NCBI GenBank assembly: GCA_910588295.1
Contig: CAJUQO010000004.1
Location: 55,834-119,833 of the forward strand
Direction of reading: 5' to 3'
Origin: an uncultured Lachnospiraceae bacterium
GTDB lineage: Bacteria; Bacillota; Clostridia; Lachnospirales; Lachnospiraceae
DNA length: 64,000 nucleotides
The notes beneath the pieces were generated by a model that worked only from the letters and a program-made list of their open reading frames with translations, searched no databases and was not told the origin of the DNA. Each line of letters begins with the position of its first letter. Position 1 is the stretch's first letter. This document shows, piece after piece, positions 1-9,370 of the stretch. A program made the translations under genes and the position numbers.

Positions 1-995
1 CCCACCGGACCAGACATGTCGTTGATGCCCACTTTTCCTGTCACCAGCATCCGCAGGCTCAGAACTGTCGTCTTGACCCAGTATTTGACTTCCTCAAATC
101 CATAGCGGAGTATACCTAAAGCCGCCGCCTTCTCATAAGCCATATTGTAGCTGAATCCTATATTGACGGCCTCCTGCACCGAAGGGGTCACGTCCGCTTC
201 CTTTATTTTATTCCCCTGCTTATAGACTATATGGATCACGCTGCCGTCCATAGGATGATCCGCCATATATTTTTCCAGCTCTGTGCCGGTATCTATTACC
301 GTGCCGTCCAGCTCCAGGATCACATCCCCGGACTTCACCCCCGCCTTTGCCATGGCACCGCCCAGGCTCACCGACGCCACCAGGGGTTCTTGGTCATCCG
401 CATAGTAATTAAATCCCAGCATGTAACGCTCTTCACTGTCCGGTACATAGGACAGGGACTGTTTCACACCGTCGCGGAGATACTCCACCTGCACCTGGTC
501 ATCCGGCGCCCCTACCAAATTTATATACATATAAAGATCACGGCCCAGAGACACACCGTAACCGTCAAATTTGGTGATCTGGTCGCCGGTCCGCAGGCCG
601 GCAGCCTCCGCAGCGGATCCCTCCTCCACCATCGTAACTGTAGGCCGGTCAAAACCGGAGATTCCCACCACCACCATGGCAAAGATAAACGCCAGGATAA
701 AATTAAAAATCGGCCCGGCCGCCACCACGGAGATCCGGCCCCATACCGGCGCCGCGTTAAAGGAACCTTCCGATTCGTCCTCGCCGTCTTCGCCCTGCAT
801 CATGCAGGAACCGCCAAAGGGAAGAAGCTTCAAACAGTACAGCGTGCCCCCCCTTTCAAAGCTGAACAGCTTCGGCCCCATACCCAGGGAAAATTCCAGT
901 ACTGTGATATGATTCAGCTTTGCAAAAAGGAAATGCCCAAACTCGTGGAACAATACTAATACGCTGAATATCAGCAATGCTAATAGAATACTCAA
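1..995 (-). CDS. rseP: Site-2 metalloprotease RseP (M50 family), 3' part outside window
   Basis: Membrane-embedded zinc protease of the RseP/RasP family, which cuts anti-sigma factors and signal-peptide remnants within the membrane. The N-terminus shows a hydrophobic helix leading into the HEFGH zinc motif at about residues 15-19, and a PDZ domain with GLRTGD and GVKSGD loops follows. The gene runs off the window at base 1, so the second active-site motif is not seen. The best start is TTG at 995. It overlaps the dxr stop as TTGA, lies about 10 bases after GGAGG, and restores the usual family N-terminus. The ATG at 1007 is out of frame with the protein. It is the last visible gene of the dxr-cdsA-uppS-frr-pyrH run. 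Confidence 0.9.
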   Translation of the reverse strand, partial: MSILLALLIFSVLVLFHEFGHFLFAKLNHITVLEFSLGMGPKLFSFERGGTLYCLKLLPFGGSCMMQGEDGEDESEGSFNAAPVWGRISVVAAGPIFNFILAFIFAMVVVGISGFDRPTVTMVEEGSAAEAAGLRTGDQITKFDGYGVSLGRDLYMYINLVGAPDDQVQVEYLRDGVKQSLSYVPDSEERYMLGFNYYADDQEPLVASVSLGGAMAKAGVKSGDVILELDGTVIDTGTELEKYMADHPMDGSVIHIVYKQGNKIKEADVTPSVQEAVNIGFSYNMAYEKAAALGILRYGFEEVKYWVKTTVLSLRMLVTGKVGINDMSGPV

Positions 996-2143
996 TCTGC
1001 CGCATGCCTCCTTCTGATATGCTCATAGGTCTCCTGCTCCGCCGCCAGGATCTGTTCCAGATCCGGATCGGCCACTTTCCTGTGAGATGCCATGGCATCT
1101 GCAATGATCTCATATATGTCAAGAAAGCTTATCTTTCGTTTCAGAAACGCAGCCACCGCCATCTCGTTGGCCGCGTTAAACACAGTAGGCATGGAGCCGC
1201 CGGCGCGGGCCGCCTCCATAGCCAGAGGAAGTCCCCGGAAAGTCTCCATATCCGGTTTCTCAAAGACGATCTGCCCCAGACGCCAGAAATCCAGCCGTTC
1301 CCCGGGCAGATGGCGTCTCTCGGGATAATACAGCGCGTACTGGATCGGCAGCTTCATGTCCGGCGTGCCCATCTGGGCCATCACCGCCCCGTCCGCAAAT
1401 TCCACCATGGAGTGGATGATACTCTTAGGCTGCACCACCACCTGTATTCTGTCCAGATCCACGCCAAACAGCCATTTGGCTTCCATCACCTCCAGCCCTT
1501 TGTTGACCAGAGTGGCCGAATCAATGGTGATCTTTTGCCCCATGGCCCAGTTCGGATGCTTCAGGGCATCCTCCACCTGCACATGCTCCAGAAAAGCCCG
1601 ATCCCTGCCGCGGAAGGGACCGCCTGACGCGGTAATCAGCAGTTTGCTGACCTCATTCCCCGTCTCCCCGGTAAGAGCCTGGAAAATGGCGCTGTGCTCA
1701 CTGTCCACCGGGAGAATCCGCACGCCGTACTTCTTTGCCAGCGGCATGATCAGATGCCCCGCCGTCACCAGTGTCTCCTTATTGGCCAGGGCGATATCCT
1801 TGCCGGCCTCTATGGCCGCTACGGTGGGACGTATGCCGATCATACCCACGATGGCCGTTACCAGAACTTCCGCCTCCGGCATCACCGCCAGCTCCAGAAG
1901 CCCCTTCATGCCGGCCAGAACCTTCACCTGCAGATCCGCCACCCGGACGGCCAGCTCTTTCGCTTTTTCCTCATCCCATACCACCGCCAGGGCAGGCGAA
2001 AACTCCCGGATCTGTTCTTCCAGCAACCCGATATTCCTTCCTGCCGCCAGCCCCGTCACCCGGATATCCCCGTTCTCCCTGACCACCTCCAAGGTCTGAG
2101 TTCCGATGGAGCCCGTAGAACCTAATACAGCAATTTTTTTCAT
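992..2143 (-). CDS. dxr: 1-deoxy-D-xylulose-5-phosphate reductoisomerase
   Basis: Second enzyme of the non-mevalonate isoprenoid pathway. It converts deoxyxylulose 5-phosphate to methylerythritol 4-phosphate with NADPH in the cytosol. The NADPH loop GSTGSIG is at the N-terminus, and ANKETLVTAG, PVDSEHSAIFQ, ITIDSATLVNKGLE and PKSIIHSMVEF are all present. Length is about 383 residues, normal for the family. The ATG at 2143 follows AGGAG by about five bases. An ATG four codons upstream is less well placed. The stop overlaps the rseP start. Gene order cdsA-dxr-rseP is the classic Firmicutes arrangement, so identification is secure. Confidence 0.96.
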   Translation of the reverse strand: MKKIAVLGSTGSIGTQTLEVVRENGDIRVTGLAAGRNIGLLEEQIREFSPALAVVWDEEKAKELAVRVADLQVKVLAGMKGLLELAVMPEAEVLVTAIVGMIGIRPTVAAIEAGKDIALANKETLVTAGHLIMPLAKKYGVRILPVDSEHSAIFQALTGETGNEVSKLLITASGGPFRGRDRAFLEHVQVEDALKHPNWAMGQKITIDSATLVNKGLEVMEAKWLFGVDLDRIQVVVQPKSIIHSMVEFADGAVMAQMGTPDMKLPIQYALYYPERRHLPGERLDFWRLGQIVFEKPDMETFRGLPLAMEAARAGGSMPTVFNAANEMAVAAFLKRKISFLDIYEIIADAMASHRKVADPDLEQILAAEQETYEHIRRRHAAD

Positions 2144-2240
2144 AGCACTCCTCATACCTTACTTCTCCCCTGTGACCTTCCTGTGTCCATTTTCTTAAAA
2201 ATAACGGAAGTATTTTGTTATTTCCGACCGGCCGCGGACG

Positions 2241-3038
2241 CTAAAATTTCTGAGAGAGCAGCAGCGTGCACAGGAAATAAATCGCCGGAGCCGTAAAGAT
2301 CACACTGTCGAAACGGTCCAGTATCCCTCCGTGTCCGGGAATCAGCGTCCCGTAATCCTTGATCCCCTGATTCCTTTTGATTGCCGAAGCAGCCAGATCC
2401 CCCACCATGGAAATCAAAGCCCCCACACCGCAGATCACCGCGTAGGCCATGGGGATACTGCCCGTAGCCGCAGCGTAAACGGCGCCCAATATGGCCGCTC
2501 CGGCCACGCCGCCCACAGCTCCCTCCATGGATTTCTTGGGGCTCAGGACAGGCGCCATCTTGTGTTTACCGATCAGCATACCCACGCAGTACGCACAGGT
2601 ATCACATCCCCAGGAGGACAGAAAGATCAGCCACACATGATATTCGCCGCCATACAGGCTTCTGGTCTGATAAATAAAGGACAGCATCACACCCACATAG
2701 ATCACGCCGAACATGGCCGCCATGACCTGCTCCGCCCTGTATTTCGGATAGGCGAATACATATACGCACATCAGCAGCACCAGCACGGCGATCAATTCCA
2801 TCAGAGCATACTGCTCTGCCAAACCGATCACCAGATAGTACCCGGCCACTCCGGCGTATCCGGCCAGCTCAAGGCCGGTAAAACGATCCTCCCTCACCTT
2901 CATGGCTTTATACAACTCCTGCATACCGATCACGGACACCCCCAGCAGCGTCATAAAAAGTACCAGATGCCCTGTGTAGATCGTGAGCAGGGCCACCGCC
3001 ACCAACACGATCCCGCTTATCAGTCTCGTCTTAAACAT
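2241..3038 (-). CDS. cdsA: Phosphatidate cytidylyltransferase
   Basis: Integral membrane enzyme that makes CDP-diacylglycerol from phosphatidate and CTP, the precursor of phosphatidylglycerol and other phospholipids. The 265-residue protein is a string of seven to eight hydrophobic segments. It ends with the family signature around residues 210-245: MVGDLAASAIKR, then KDYG, PGHGGILDR and FDS. GGGAGG lies just before the ATG. It sits between uppS (14 bases upstream) and dxr (about 100 bases downstream) in the same direction. The small gap to dxr shows no clear terminator. Confidence 0.95.
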   Translation of the reverse strand: MFKTRLISGIVLVAVALLTIYTGHLVLFMTLLGVSVIGMQELYKAMKVREDRFTGLELAGYAGVAGYYLVIGLAEQYALMELIAVLVLLMCVYVFAYPKYRAEQVMAAMFGVIYVGVMLSFIYQTRSLYGGEYHVWLIFLSSWGCDTCAYCVGMLIGKHKMAPVLSPKKSMEGAVGGVAGAAILGAVYAAATGSIPMAYAVICGVGALISMVGDLAASAIKRNQGIKDYGTLIPGHGGILDRFDSVIFTAPAIYFLCTLLLSQKF

Positions 3039-3052
3039 AGCGCCTCCCGTTG

Positions 3053-3814
3053 TTATTCCTTCACGCCGCCGTAGCGTCTGTCTCTGTCATTATATTGCCG
3101 GATAGCCTCCAGCAATTCCTTCTTGTGAAAATCCGGCCAGGCCACCGGCGTAAAATAGAATTCCGTGTAGGCCAACTGCCAGAGCAGAAAATTTGACAGC
3201 CGCTGTTCTCCGCTGGTGCGGATCAAGAGATCCGGATCCGGTACCCCCGCCGTATCCAGATAGGAGCCGATCATCTCCTCCGTCACCGGGCCTTCAATCC
3301 GCCCGTCCTTCATGTCCCGGGCCAGACGGCCCACCGCCCGCGTCATCTCATCCCGGCTGCCGTAATTTAAGGCGATCTGAAAATACAGTCTGTCATAATC
3401 CTTCGAAAAATCCTCCAACCTGCGAATACTCTCCTGCAGATCCGGCTCAAAGGCCGTCGTATCCCCGATCACCTTCACTCTCATCTGATTCTCCTCAGAA
3501 GATTTAATACATTTTTTCAGATATCTGCGGAACAGCCGCAGCAGAGCGTTCACCTCATCAGGGGAGCGTTTCCAGTTTTCTGTAGAGAAGGCGTATACGG
3601 TCAGATATTTAATGCCCACATCCCTGGCCACGTAACAAATCTTCTCCAGATTGTCACATCCCTTTGTGTGCCCGTAGGTACGTGGCATCCCTTTCGCCTT
3701 TGCCCAGCGCCCGTTCCCGTCAAGAATGATAGCCACATGATTCGGTATATTCATATTCCACACGCAGATCCCCGTCTGCCACCCTTTCCGCAGCGTTCCC
3801 GCAAAACGCCGCAT
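3053..3814 (-). CDS. uppS: Isoprenyl transferase (undecaprenyl diphosphate synthase)
   Basis: Cis-prenyltransferase that extends farnesyl diphosphate with isopentenyl diphosphate to give the C55 lipid carrier used for cell wall and surface glycans. The signature HVAIILDGNGRWAK lies near the N-terminus with its magnesium-binding Asp, and RTSGEQRLSNF and LAYTEFYF lie near the C-terminus. The start is uncertain. The ATG at 3814 has GGAAG eight bases upstream. An earlier ATG at 3832 and a later one at 3754, closer to the usual family start, are also possible. It lies in the operon-like run between frr and cdsA. Confidence 0.94.
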   Translation of the reverse strand: MRRFAGTLRKGWQTGICVWNMNIPNHVAIILDGNGRWAKAKGMPRTYGHTKGCDNLEKICYVARDVGIKYLTVYAFSTENWKRSPDEVNALLRLFRRYLKKCIKSSEENQMRVKVIGDTTAFEPDLQESIRRLEDFSKDYDRLYFQIALNYGSRDEMTRAVGRLARDMKDGRIEGPVTEEMIGSYLDTAGVPDPDLLIRTSGEQRLSNFLLWQLAYTEFYFTPVAWPDFHKKELLEAIRQYNDRDRRYGGVKE

Positions 3815-3863
3815 GTATACAACTTCCGGCAAACATCGCCGATGTCTGCCGGAATCACAGTCT

Positions 3864-4418
3864 TTATACAGTTAAGATCTCCTTGGACTTGGCCTCCACG
3901 GCTTTATCCACTTCCATGATGAATTTGTCTGTCAACTTCTGAACCTCATCCTGCATATCCTTGATCTCGTCCTCGGAAACATCCTCGTTCTTGCCCAGCT
4001 TTTTCAGCATATCATTAGCGTCACGGCGGATATTGCGGACAGCCACCTTGGCGGCCTCTCCTTTTTTTCGGATATCCTTCACCAGATCCTTACGCCTCTC
4101 CTCAGTAAGCTCCGGGAATACCAGACGGATGGACTTGCCGTCATTGGTAGGATTGATGCCAAGATCGGAGGTCATGATCGCTTTCTCGATGACCTTGATC
4201 ATCTTATTTTCCCAGGGCTGGATCTGGATCACCCGGGGATCCGGCACGGACACATTGGCTACCTGCTGGATCGGCGACGGTGTGCCGTAATAATCCACGT
4301 ATAACCTGTCCAGCACGTGAGGATTGGCGCGCCCAGCGCGGATAGCGCCAAATTCGGACTCCAGATTTGCCAGTGTCTTCCCCATCTTCGTCTCATAAGC
4401 CTGAATCTTCTCGTTCAT
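3864..4418 (-). CDS. frr: Ribosome recycling factor
   Basis: Splits post-termination ribosomes together with EF-G. The 184-residue protein is all helical and charged, with the family segments GAIRAGRANPHVLDR, VPDPRVIQIQPWE and the C-terminal helix ending EAKSKEILTV. The start at 4418 is chosen because AGGAGG stands seven bases upstream and the protein then has normal length. The open frame continues another 38 codons upstream without family similarity. It is directly downstream of pyrH, the near-universal bacterial order. Confidence 0.96.
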   Translation of the reverse strand: MNEKIQAYETKMGKTLANLESEFGAIRAGRANPHVLDRLYVDYYGTPSPIQQVANVSVPDPRVIQIQPWENKMIKVIEKAIMTSDLGINPTNDGKSIRLVFPELTEERRKDLVKDIRKKGEAAKVAVRNIRRDANDMLKKLGKNEDVSEDEIKDMQDEVQKLTDKFIMEVDKAVEAKSKEILTV

Positions 4419-4488
4419 AAAAAACCCTCCTGTAGTCATATATTGCTCGCGGCAGAAAGCATACATCCCCGCTTTCTCCCTGTCTTTA

Positions 4489-5184
4489 CTACACCGTAAC
4501 CCTGGTTCCGCCGCTCTTGCCCCTGGCGGCATTGATAATACTGTCCTCCCCGTTCAGCAGAAATACCAGCATGGGCATGTGATTCTCCATACACATAATA
4601 GATGCCGACAAATCCATGGCCGCCAGTCTGCGGTCGATGACCTCCTGGATCGTGATCTCATCAAACCTGACGGCATCCGGATTTACCTTGGGATCGCTGT
4701 CATAAATTCCGTCCACCGCCTTGGCCAAAAGGATCGTCTCCGCCTCGATCTCCACCGCCCGGAGCACCGTAGCCGTATCCGTGGAAAAATAGGGATGGCC
4801 TGTGCCTCCGGCGAAAAATACCACCTTTCCCGCCTCCAGGGCCGCTACAGCCCCGTCTTTGGAAAACAGCGTGGTAAAGGAGCTGCATAAAAACGGCGTC
4901 ATGATCTCCGTGCCGATTCCCACGGAACGGAAAATCTCCGACACATAGATACAATTCATAACAGTTGCCAGCATACCGATTTGATCCGCCTTGGGCCTGT
5001 CAATAGTCTCGCTGGTACGTCCCCGCCAGAAATTGCCGCCGCCGATGACGATGCCCACCTGGATGCCTTCATCCACCAGCTGCTTTACCTGCTTTGCCAC
5101 CACCGTGACCGTGGGCTCGTCAAAACCGGTCTTTTTCTCACCGGCCAGGGCCTCGCCGCTCAGTTTTAACAATACACGTTTCAT
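4489..5184 (-). CDS. pyrH: UMP kinase
   Basis: Hexameric bacterial UMP kinase that phosphorylates UMP to UDP and is feedback-regulated by UTP and GTP. It belongs to the amino-acid kinase fold: LKLSGEAL at the N-terminus, GGGNFWRG and the Asp-rich substrate segment DSDPKVNPDA are visible. Length is 231 residues from the ATG at 5184, which follows GGGAGG; an upstream in-frame ATG lacks such a site. Only eleven bases separate it from the upstream aspartate kinase, so the two are probably co-transcribed. Confidence 0.95.
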   Translation of the reverse strand: MKRVLLKLSGEALAGEKKTGFDEPTVTVVAKQVKQLVDEGIQVGIVIGGGNFWRGRTSETIDRPKADQIGMLATVMNCIYVSEIFRSVGIGTEIMTPFLCSSFTTLFSKDGAVAALEAGKVVFFAGGTGHPYFSTDTATVLRAVEIEAETILLAKAVDGIYDSDPKVNPDAVRFDEITIQEVIDRRLAAMDLSASIMCMENHMPMLVFLLNGEDSIINAARGKSGGTRVTV

Positions 5185-5195
5185 AACTGCCTCCC

Positions 5196-6515
5196 TTAAA
5201 TCCTGCAAAGCACAAAAATATTGTAAATGGCCCGGATCGCCGTCTCAAAATCGTCATTCGCTACACCGATAATGATATTCAGCTCGCTGGAGCCCTGGTC
5301 GATCATCTTGACATTGACATGGGCATGGGCCAGTGCGGAGAAAATCCGCCCCGCCGTACCCCGGGTGGACTTCATTCCTCTTCCTACGACAGCGATTAAA
5401 GCCAAATCCGCCTCCAGGGATACGCTGTCGGGATGTACGGCCTTCTGGATGCCCGTCAGCACCTTCTGCTCATGCTCGGCAAATTCCGTCTGGTGCGCCA
5501 GAATCGTCATCGTGTCTATCCCGGAGGGCATATGTTCAAAGGAAATGCCATTCTCTTCAAATATCTGAAGTACTTTCCTGCCAAACCCGATCTCGGAGTT
5601 CATCATACCTTTTTCAATCGTGATCGAAGCAAATCCTTTCTTTCCGGCAATGCCGGTGATCGTATACTCAGACCGGCTGCAAGTATCCCGCACGATCATG
5701 GTTCCCCTGTCCTGGGGACGGTTCGTATTGCGGATATTGATGGGGATCCCCACAGTACGCACCGGGAAGATCGCGTCTTCATGCAATACGGTAGCTCCCA
5801 TATAGGACAGCTCCCGCAGCTCTTTATAGGTAATGATATCGATGGGCACCGGATTCTCCACCACCCGCGGATCCGTCACTAGACAGCCCGATACATCGGT
5901 CCAGTTCTCATAGAGATCCGCCTTCATGGCCCTGGCCACCAGAGAACCCGTGATATCCGATCCGCCGCGGGAAAAGGTGTGCACCGTCCCGTCTTCCGAC
6001 GCTCCGTAAAATCCCGGGATCACGGCATACTCCAGATCTTTCAGAAGCCCGCCCAGTTTCTGGTTCGTCGCAAAACTATCCAGAGTACCGTCTTCACTGA
6101 ACACGATACCGTCCGCTGCGTCTACAAAAGGGAAATCCAGATAACGGGACATGATGATACCGTTCAGATACTCGCCGCGGGAAGCCGCATACTGCACGCC
6201 TGCCCGATCGCGGAAATGCTGCCCGATGGCGGCAAACTCTTCCTCCAGAGACAGCGCAATCCCCAGTCCGTCAATGATCTCCTGGTATCTCTCCCGTATC
6301 GCGGCAAGCTGCCCGGAAAAATCCTCGCCCGTCTCCGCAGCTTCATAGCATTTATATAACATATCTGTAACCTTCGCATCCCCCGCAAATCGCTTGCCAG
6401 GGGCGGACGGCACCACATATTTTCTGGTGGGATCAGAGCGGATGATACTCCCTACCTTCTGAAACTGTTCAGCGCTGGCCAGAGAGCTGCCGCCGAACTT
6501 AACTACTTTCTTCAT
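5196..6515 (-). CDS. lysC: Aspartate kinase with C-terminal ACT domains
   Basis: Phosphorylates aspartate as the first step towards lysine, threonine, methionine and diaminopimelate. The kinase domain begins VVKFGGSSLA and carries the family segments FSRGGSDITGS and the Asp-rich TDPRVV. Two ACT regulatory domains follow from about residue 300 (ITIEKGMMNSEIGFG and IAVVGRGMKSTRGTAG), which normally bind lysine or threonine. At 439 residues it is a class III-like monofunctional enzyme. It stands immediately upstream of pyrH, so diaminopimelate supply would be linked to the translation/lipid-carrier operon. The symbol is by family; a paralogue elsewhere in the genome is possible. Confidence 0.9.
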   Translation of the reverse strand: MKKVVKFGGSSLASAEQFQKVGSIIRSDPTRKYVVPSAPGKRFAGDAKVTDMLYKCYEAAETGEDFSGQLAAIRERYQEIIDGLGIALSLEEEFAAIGQHFRDRAGVQYAASRGEYLNGIIMSRYLDFPFVDAADGIVFSEDGTLDSFATNQKLGGLLKDLEYAVIPGFYGASEDGTVHTFSRGGSDITGSLVARAMKADLYENWTDVSGCLVTDPRVVENPVPIDIITYKELRELSYMGATVLHEDAIFPVRTVGIPINIRNTNRPQDRGTMIVRDTCSRSEYTITGIAGKKGFASITIEKGMMNSEIGFGRKVLQIFEENGISFEHMPSGIDTMTILAHQTEFAEHEQKVLTGIQKAVHPDSVSLEADLALIAVVGRGMKSTRGTAGRIFSALAHAHVNVKMIDQGSSELNIIIGVANDDFETAIRAIYNIFVLCRI

Positions 6516-6646
6516 ACTTCCCTCCGTCTATTTATTTCAGGTAATACTCAAAAGCTGAACTGTTACCAAAAATCCTCATAAATTCTATCATCTTCGCGCC
6601 TGAATGTAAATAGCGAAAGCAAAGTTGTTGCCAGATCAAATTGTTA

Positions 6647-7156
6647 CTATACGAAGGGCAGCGGCTCGCTGGGATCCTTCAGATTCTGTTTGACAGCCCG
6701 CTGGACAGACTGGAAGTCCATCCCTGTGGCCATGGCAATCTCAGAAAACAACACTTTCTGGGCCGTCAGGAGCGTGGACTTATCACGGCTTCCCAACGGT
6801 TTTTCCAGATCTTTGATCATCAGCATCTTCGTCATGCGGGCCATCCGGCCCGGATTGCCTTCCCGCAGGATCTCCAGCATCTGCTCCTGCCTTTTGCCGA
6901 TATCGGAAACCCATTCCACCTCCGACTCCTGCAGCTCCAGGCAGATATCCCGCACCTCATCCCGCGACAACAGCGCCCGCAGGCGCACACGGCCATTCTC
7001 CTGATTCACCGGCACATACACTGTCGTGCGTTTATCCGGCCACGAGCAAAGCTGATAGTAGGGAACCATTTCCCTACCTTTTTTCATCTCTACAACATCC
7101 CGTACCTCACACACGCCCTCCATGGAATGCACCACATAGTCGCCCGTCTTTAGCAT
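6647..7156 (-). CDS. CarD/CdnL-type transcription regulator
   Basis: Small RNA-polymerase-binding regulator. The N-terminal 60 residues form the CarD/TRCF RNAP-interaction domain (GDYVVHSMEGVCEV at the start, later YYQLCSWPDKRTTVYVPV), and the C-terminal 100 residues are helical with basic patches. Length is 169 residues, normal for the family. It precedes the aspartate kinase by 130 bases in the same direction. That gap holds a fragment reading AGCTGAACTGTTAC, the same sequence as the ends of the 146-bp palindromic element at 17.3 kb. A role in tuning promoter opening is known for the family; the targets here are unknown. Confidence 0.85.
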   Translation of the reverse strand: MLKTGDYVVHSMEGVCEVRDVVEMKKGREMVPYYQLCSWPDKRTTVYVPVNQENGRVRLRALLSRDEVRDICLELQESEVEWVSDIGKRQEQMLEILREGNPGRMARMTKMLMIKDLEKPLGSRDKSTLLTAQKVLFSEIAMATGMDFQSVQRAVKQNLKDPSEPLPFV

Positions 7157-7278
7157 ATTTTCCCCCTCATTTTCGTAAAACCATCACAAAAATCCTGCCA
7201 TCCCATCTCCTTTTGTACACCGGATACACAAAAAGAAACGGCCTCCGCAATCATTTTGTTAACCACAGAACTCAAAAA

Positions 7279-7304
7279 ATGCTCTTTTATCACTAAAAGA
7301 GCAT
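7279..7304 (-). terminator. Rho-independent terminator
   Basis: Perfect 11-bp stem with a four-base loop. Read on the minus strand it is followed at once by six T. It lies about 85 bases past the stop of the DeoR remnant and ends the MoxR/DeoR minus-strand unit before the CarD gene. Confidence 0.85.
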
Positions 7305-7389
7305 CATTTTATACAAAAAATTATATATCAGTATGCAAAAAAAGTCAATCTTAAGAAAAGAGGAATCCTTGTTGACAAATTGTATGACA

Positions 7390-7897
7390 CTATTTCGCAA
7401 TCTTTGCTATATCTACTTTGATCCCCTCACTCCGGATCCTCTCCAGAATCTCCGGATCCGCATATTCATCCGTTATGAATACATCTAACTCCGAAAGATC
7501 CGCGAATTTGGCAAAAGAGATATTATCCAGTTTGGAACTGTCCGCCAGCAGAATACACTGTCTGGAATTTTCAATAATACGTTCTTTCATCAACGCCGTA
7601 TCCAGCTGCGGCGTTGTTATCCCTTTCTTCATATTAATACCGTTGGCTCCAATAAAAAATGTATCCACATTCAACTTTGCGATGGCCTCGATAGCTGTAT
7701 TCCCGATCATATAGTGGTGTCCTTTTCTCACTTCTCCGCCGGCCACAAACAGTGATACATCGGTGTGATTGTCCAGATAACTGGCAATATTCAGGTCATA
7801 CGTGACCACCATTAATTTTTTAAAGCCTTCAAGTATCTTTGCGACTTCATAGATCGTCGTCCCCGCATCCAACGCAATGCAGTCGCCTTCGTCTGTC
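7390..7897 (-). pseudogene. DeoR-family regulator, C-terminal sensor domain only (5'-truncated)
   Basis: The readable protein starts around DEGDCIALDAGTT and continues through the DeoR C-terminal sugar-phosphate sensor domain (ISOCOT fold: GGEVRKGHH, FIGANGI, LLADSSKLD). The N-terminal winged-helix DNA-binding domain and the first part of the sensor domain are missing. Upstream, the same DNA encodes the MoxR ATPase in another frame, so the two genes are joined by a deletion near 7885-7900. About 168 residues remain. An ATG at the junction (ATG-ACA-GAC) could allow translation coupled to the ATPase gene, but without the helix-turn-helix it should not repress. The terminator at 7279-7304 follows. 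Confidence 0.85.
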
Positions 7898-9370
7898 ATC
7901 CAGCTGCAGAAGGGAGGCGTACCCGGCAAATGCCTCGCAGGGATGCCGTACCAGAAAACACACACAATCCCGGTTGACCGCCATGGCCGACAGAAGACTG
8001 ACAAATTCTGTCCCTGTCCCCAGGGCATCCGCCAGTTCATGAAGCGTATCCGTCAGCTTTCCCTGCCGTTTCTGATCCCGTTCCCGATGATCCTCCCGCC
8101 GCTTTTGCAGCCAGGCGGCGGCATGGGCGTCCCACGCTTCTTTGCTTTCCTCCTGCCGTCCGGCCAGCTCCAGATAAAGTCCGCGGAGCGCGTGCAGGGC
8201 CCGCCTTTCTCTCCTCTCCCCCGCTTCGTCCACGAGACCCTGCTCACCCTTGATTTCCAGGGCATGGTTTTCCTGCCTGATCCAGCCGCGAAGCTGCTCC
8301 GGGACGCCGTCCGTATCGGATATCTGTCCCAGAAAGCGTTGCCATAACCCTTCTGTTTCCCGGCACAGCGCCTCCTCTCTTTCTGATTCCTCCAGCATAC
8401 CCGTCAGTTTTCCGGCAAAATAGCGGCTGACACAGAGGCGCTCCTCCCAGCCGGAACGGCGGATAGCCTCTTTTTGTGTTTCCCGCTCTTCCCCGGCAAG
8501 TTGCTCCTCCCATAACGCTTTCAGGCACAGCTTCTCGCCGCATCTGACGTACAGCTGATACCAGCCGTAATAATCCGCGGCAATTTCAGGACATTGCAGG
8601 TATTGTTCAACGAGTTCCGGCATCACGGGAATATCTTCCCGCTCGTATTCCCGGATCAACACCGAGAGATCTTCCCAGCCCCTGGCCGTCAGAAACTGCC
8701 TGTTTTCCCCCGCGCCACTGATATGATAAAAATTCTCACGGTTTCCGTCCAGATAAAATAATATAGAACCATGGATATCATGACCGCAGGCATAGGGCAG
8801 CCAGGCGTCATAATCCGCTTCCACTGTGATCTTTTTCACCCTGTCCAATGTCACCATATCAAACTCATGGACCGAGGCGTTATACTCCCTGGGGTTCCCC
8901 GCCGTCACGATGACCCACCCGGCAGGCACCCGGTATTCGCCGAAACGTTTGGCCTGGAGAAGCTGCAGCATGGTCGGCGTCAGCGTTTCGGAGACGCAGT
9001 TGATTTCGTCGATGAACAGGATCCCCTCCCTGCACCCGGTCTGCTCCATCGTATCATAGACAGAACCTATGATCTCACTCATGGTATACTCCGTCACCGT
9101 GTACTCCCGGCCCTGCCAGACCTTATGGCTGATCACCGGCAGTCCCACCGCGCTCTGGCGGGTGTGATGGGTGATCGTGTAAGCCACAAGGCCGATCCCG
9201 CACTCCGCCGCAGCCTGCTCTACAATGGCCGTCTTGCCCACCCCCGGCGGCCCGATCAGCAGAATGGGCCGCTGGCGCAGCGGAGGGATCCGGTAGCTGC
9301 CCGCCTCATCCTTTGCCGTGTAGGCATGGATTGTGTGTATGATTTCTTCTTTTGCTTGTTGAATATTCAT
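7847..9370 (-). CDS. MoxR-like AAA ATPase (partner of VWA protein)
   Basis: AAA+ ATPase of the MoxR/CoxD type that, with a VWA-domain partner, forms a chaperone-like module for cofactor insertion or protein remodelling; the substrate is unknown here. Walker A is LLIGPPGVGKTA at about residues 42-53 of the chosen frame, Walker B is ILFIDEIN, and TAGNPREYN is the sensor segment. A long helical C-terminal region follows. The ATG at 9370 gives the usual family N-terminus; a GTG seven codons upstream is also open. The last about 17 codons are read out of frame from the DeoR remnant after SLLQL, so the native C-terminus has been lost. The VWA gene starts its stop 84 bases upstream, same direction. 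Confidence 0.8.
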   Translation of the reverse strand: MNIQQAKEEIIHTIHAYTAKDEAGSYRIPPLRQRPILLIGPPGVGKTAIVEQAAAECGIGLVAYTITHHTRQSAVGLPVISHKVWQGREYTVTEYTMSEIIGSVYDTMEQTGCREGILFIDEINCVSETLTPTMLQLLQAKRFGEYRVPAGWVIVTAGNPREYNASVHEFDMVTLDRVKKITVEADYDAWLPYACGHDIHGSILFYLDGNRENFYHISGAGENRQFLTARGWEDLSVLIREYEREDIPVMPELVEQYLQCPEIAADYYGWYQLYVRCGEKLCLKALWEEQLAGEERETQKEAIRRSGWEERLCVSRYFAGKLTGMLEESEREEALCRETEGLWQRFLGQISDTDGVPEQLRGWIRQENHALEIKGEQGLVDEAGERRERRALHALRGLYLELAGRQEESKEAWDAHAAAWLQKRREDHRERDQKRQGKLTDTLHELADALGTGTEFVSLLSAMAVNRDCVCFLVRHPCEAFAGYASLLQLDDRRRRLHCVGCGDDDL

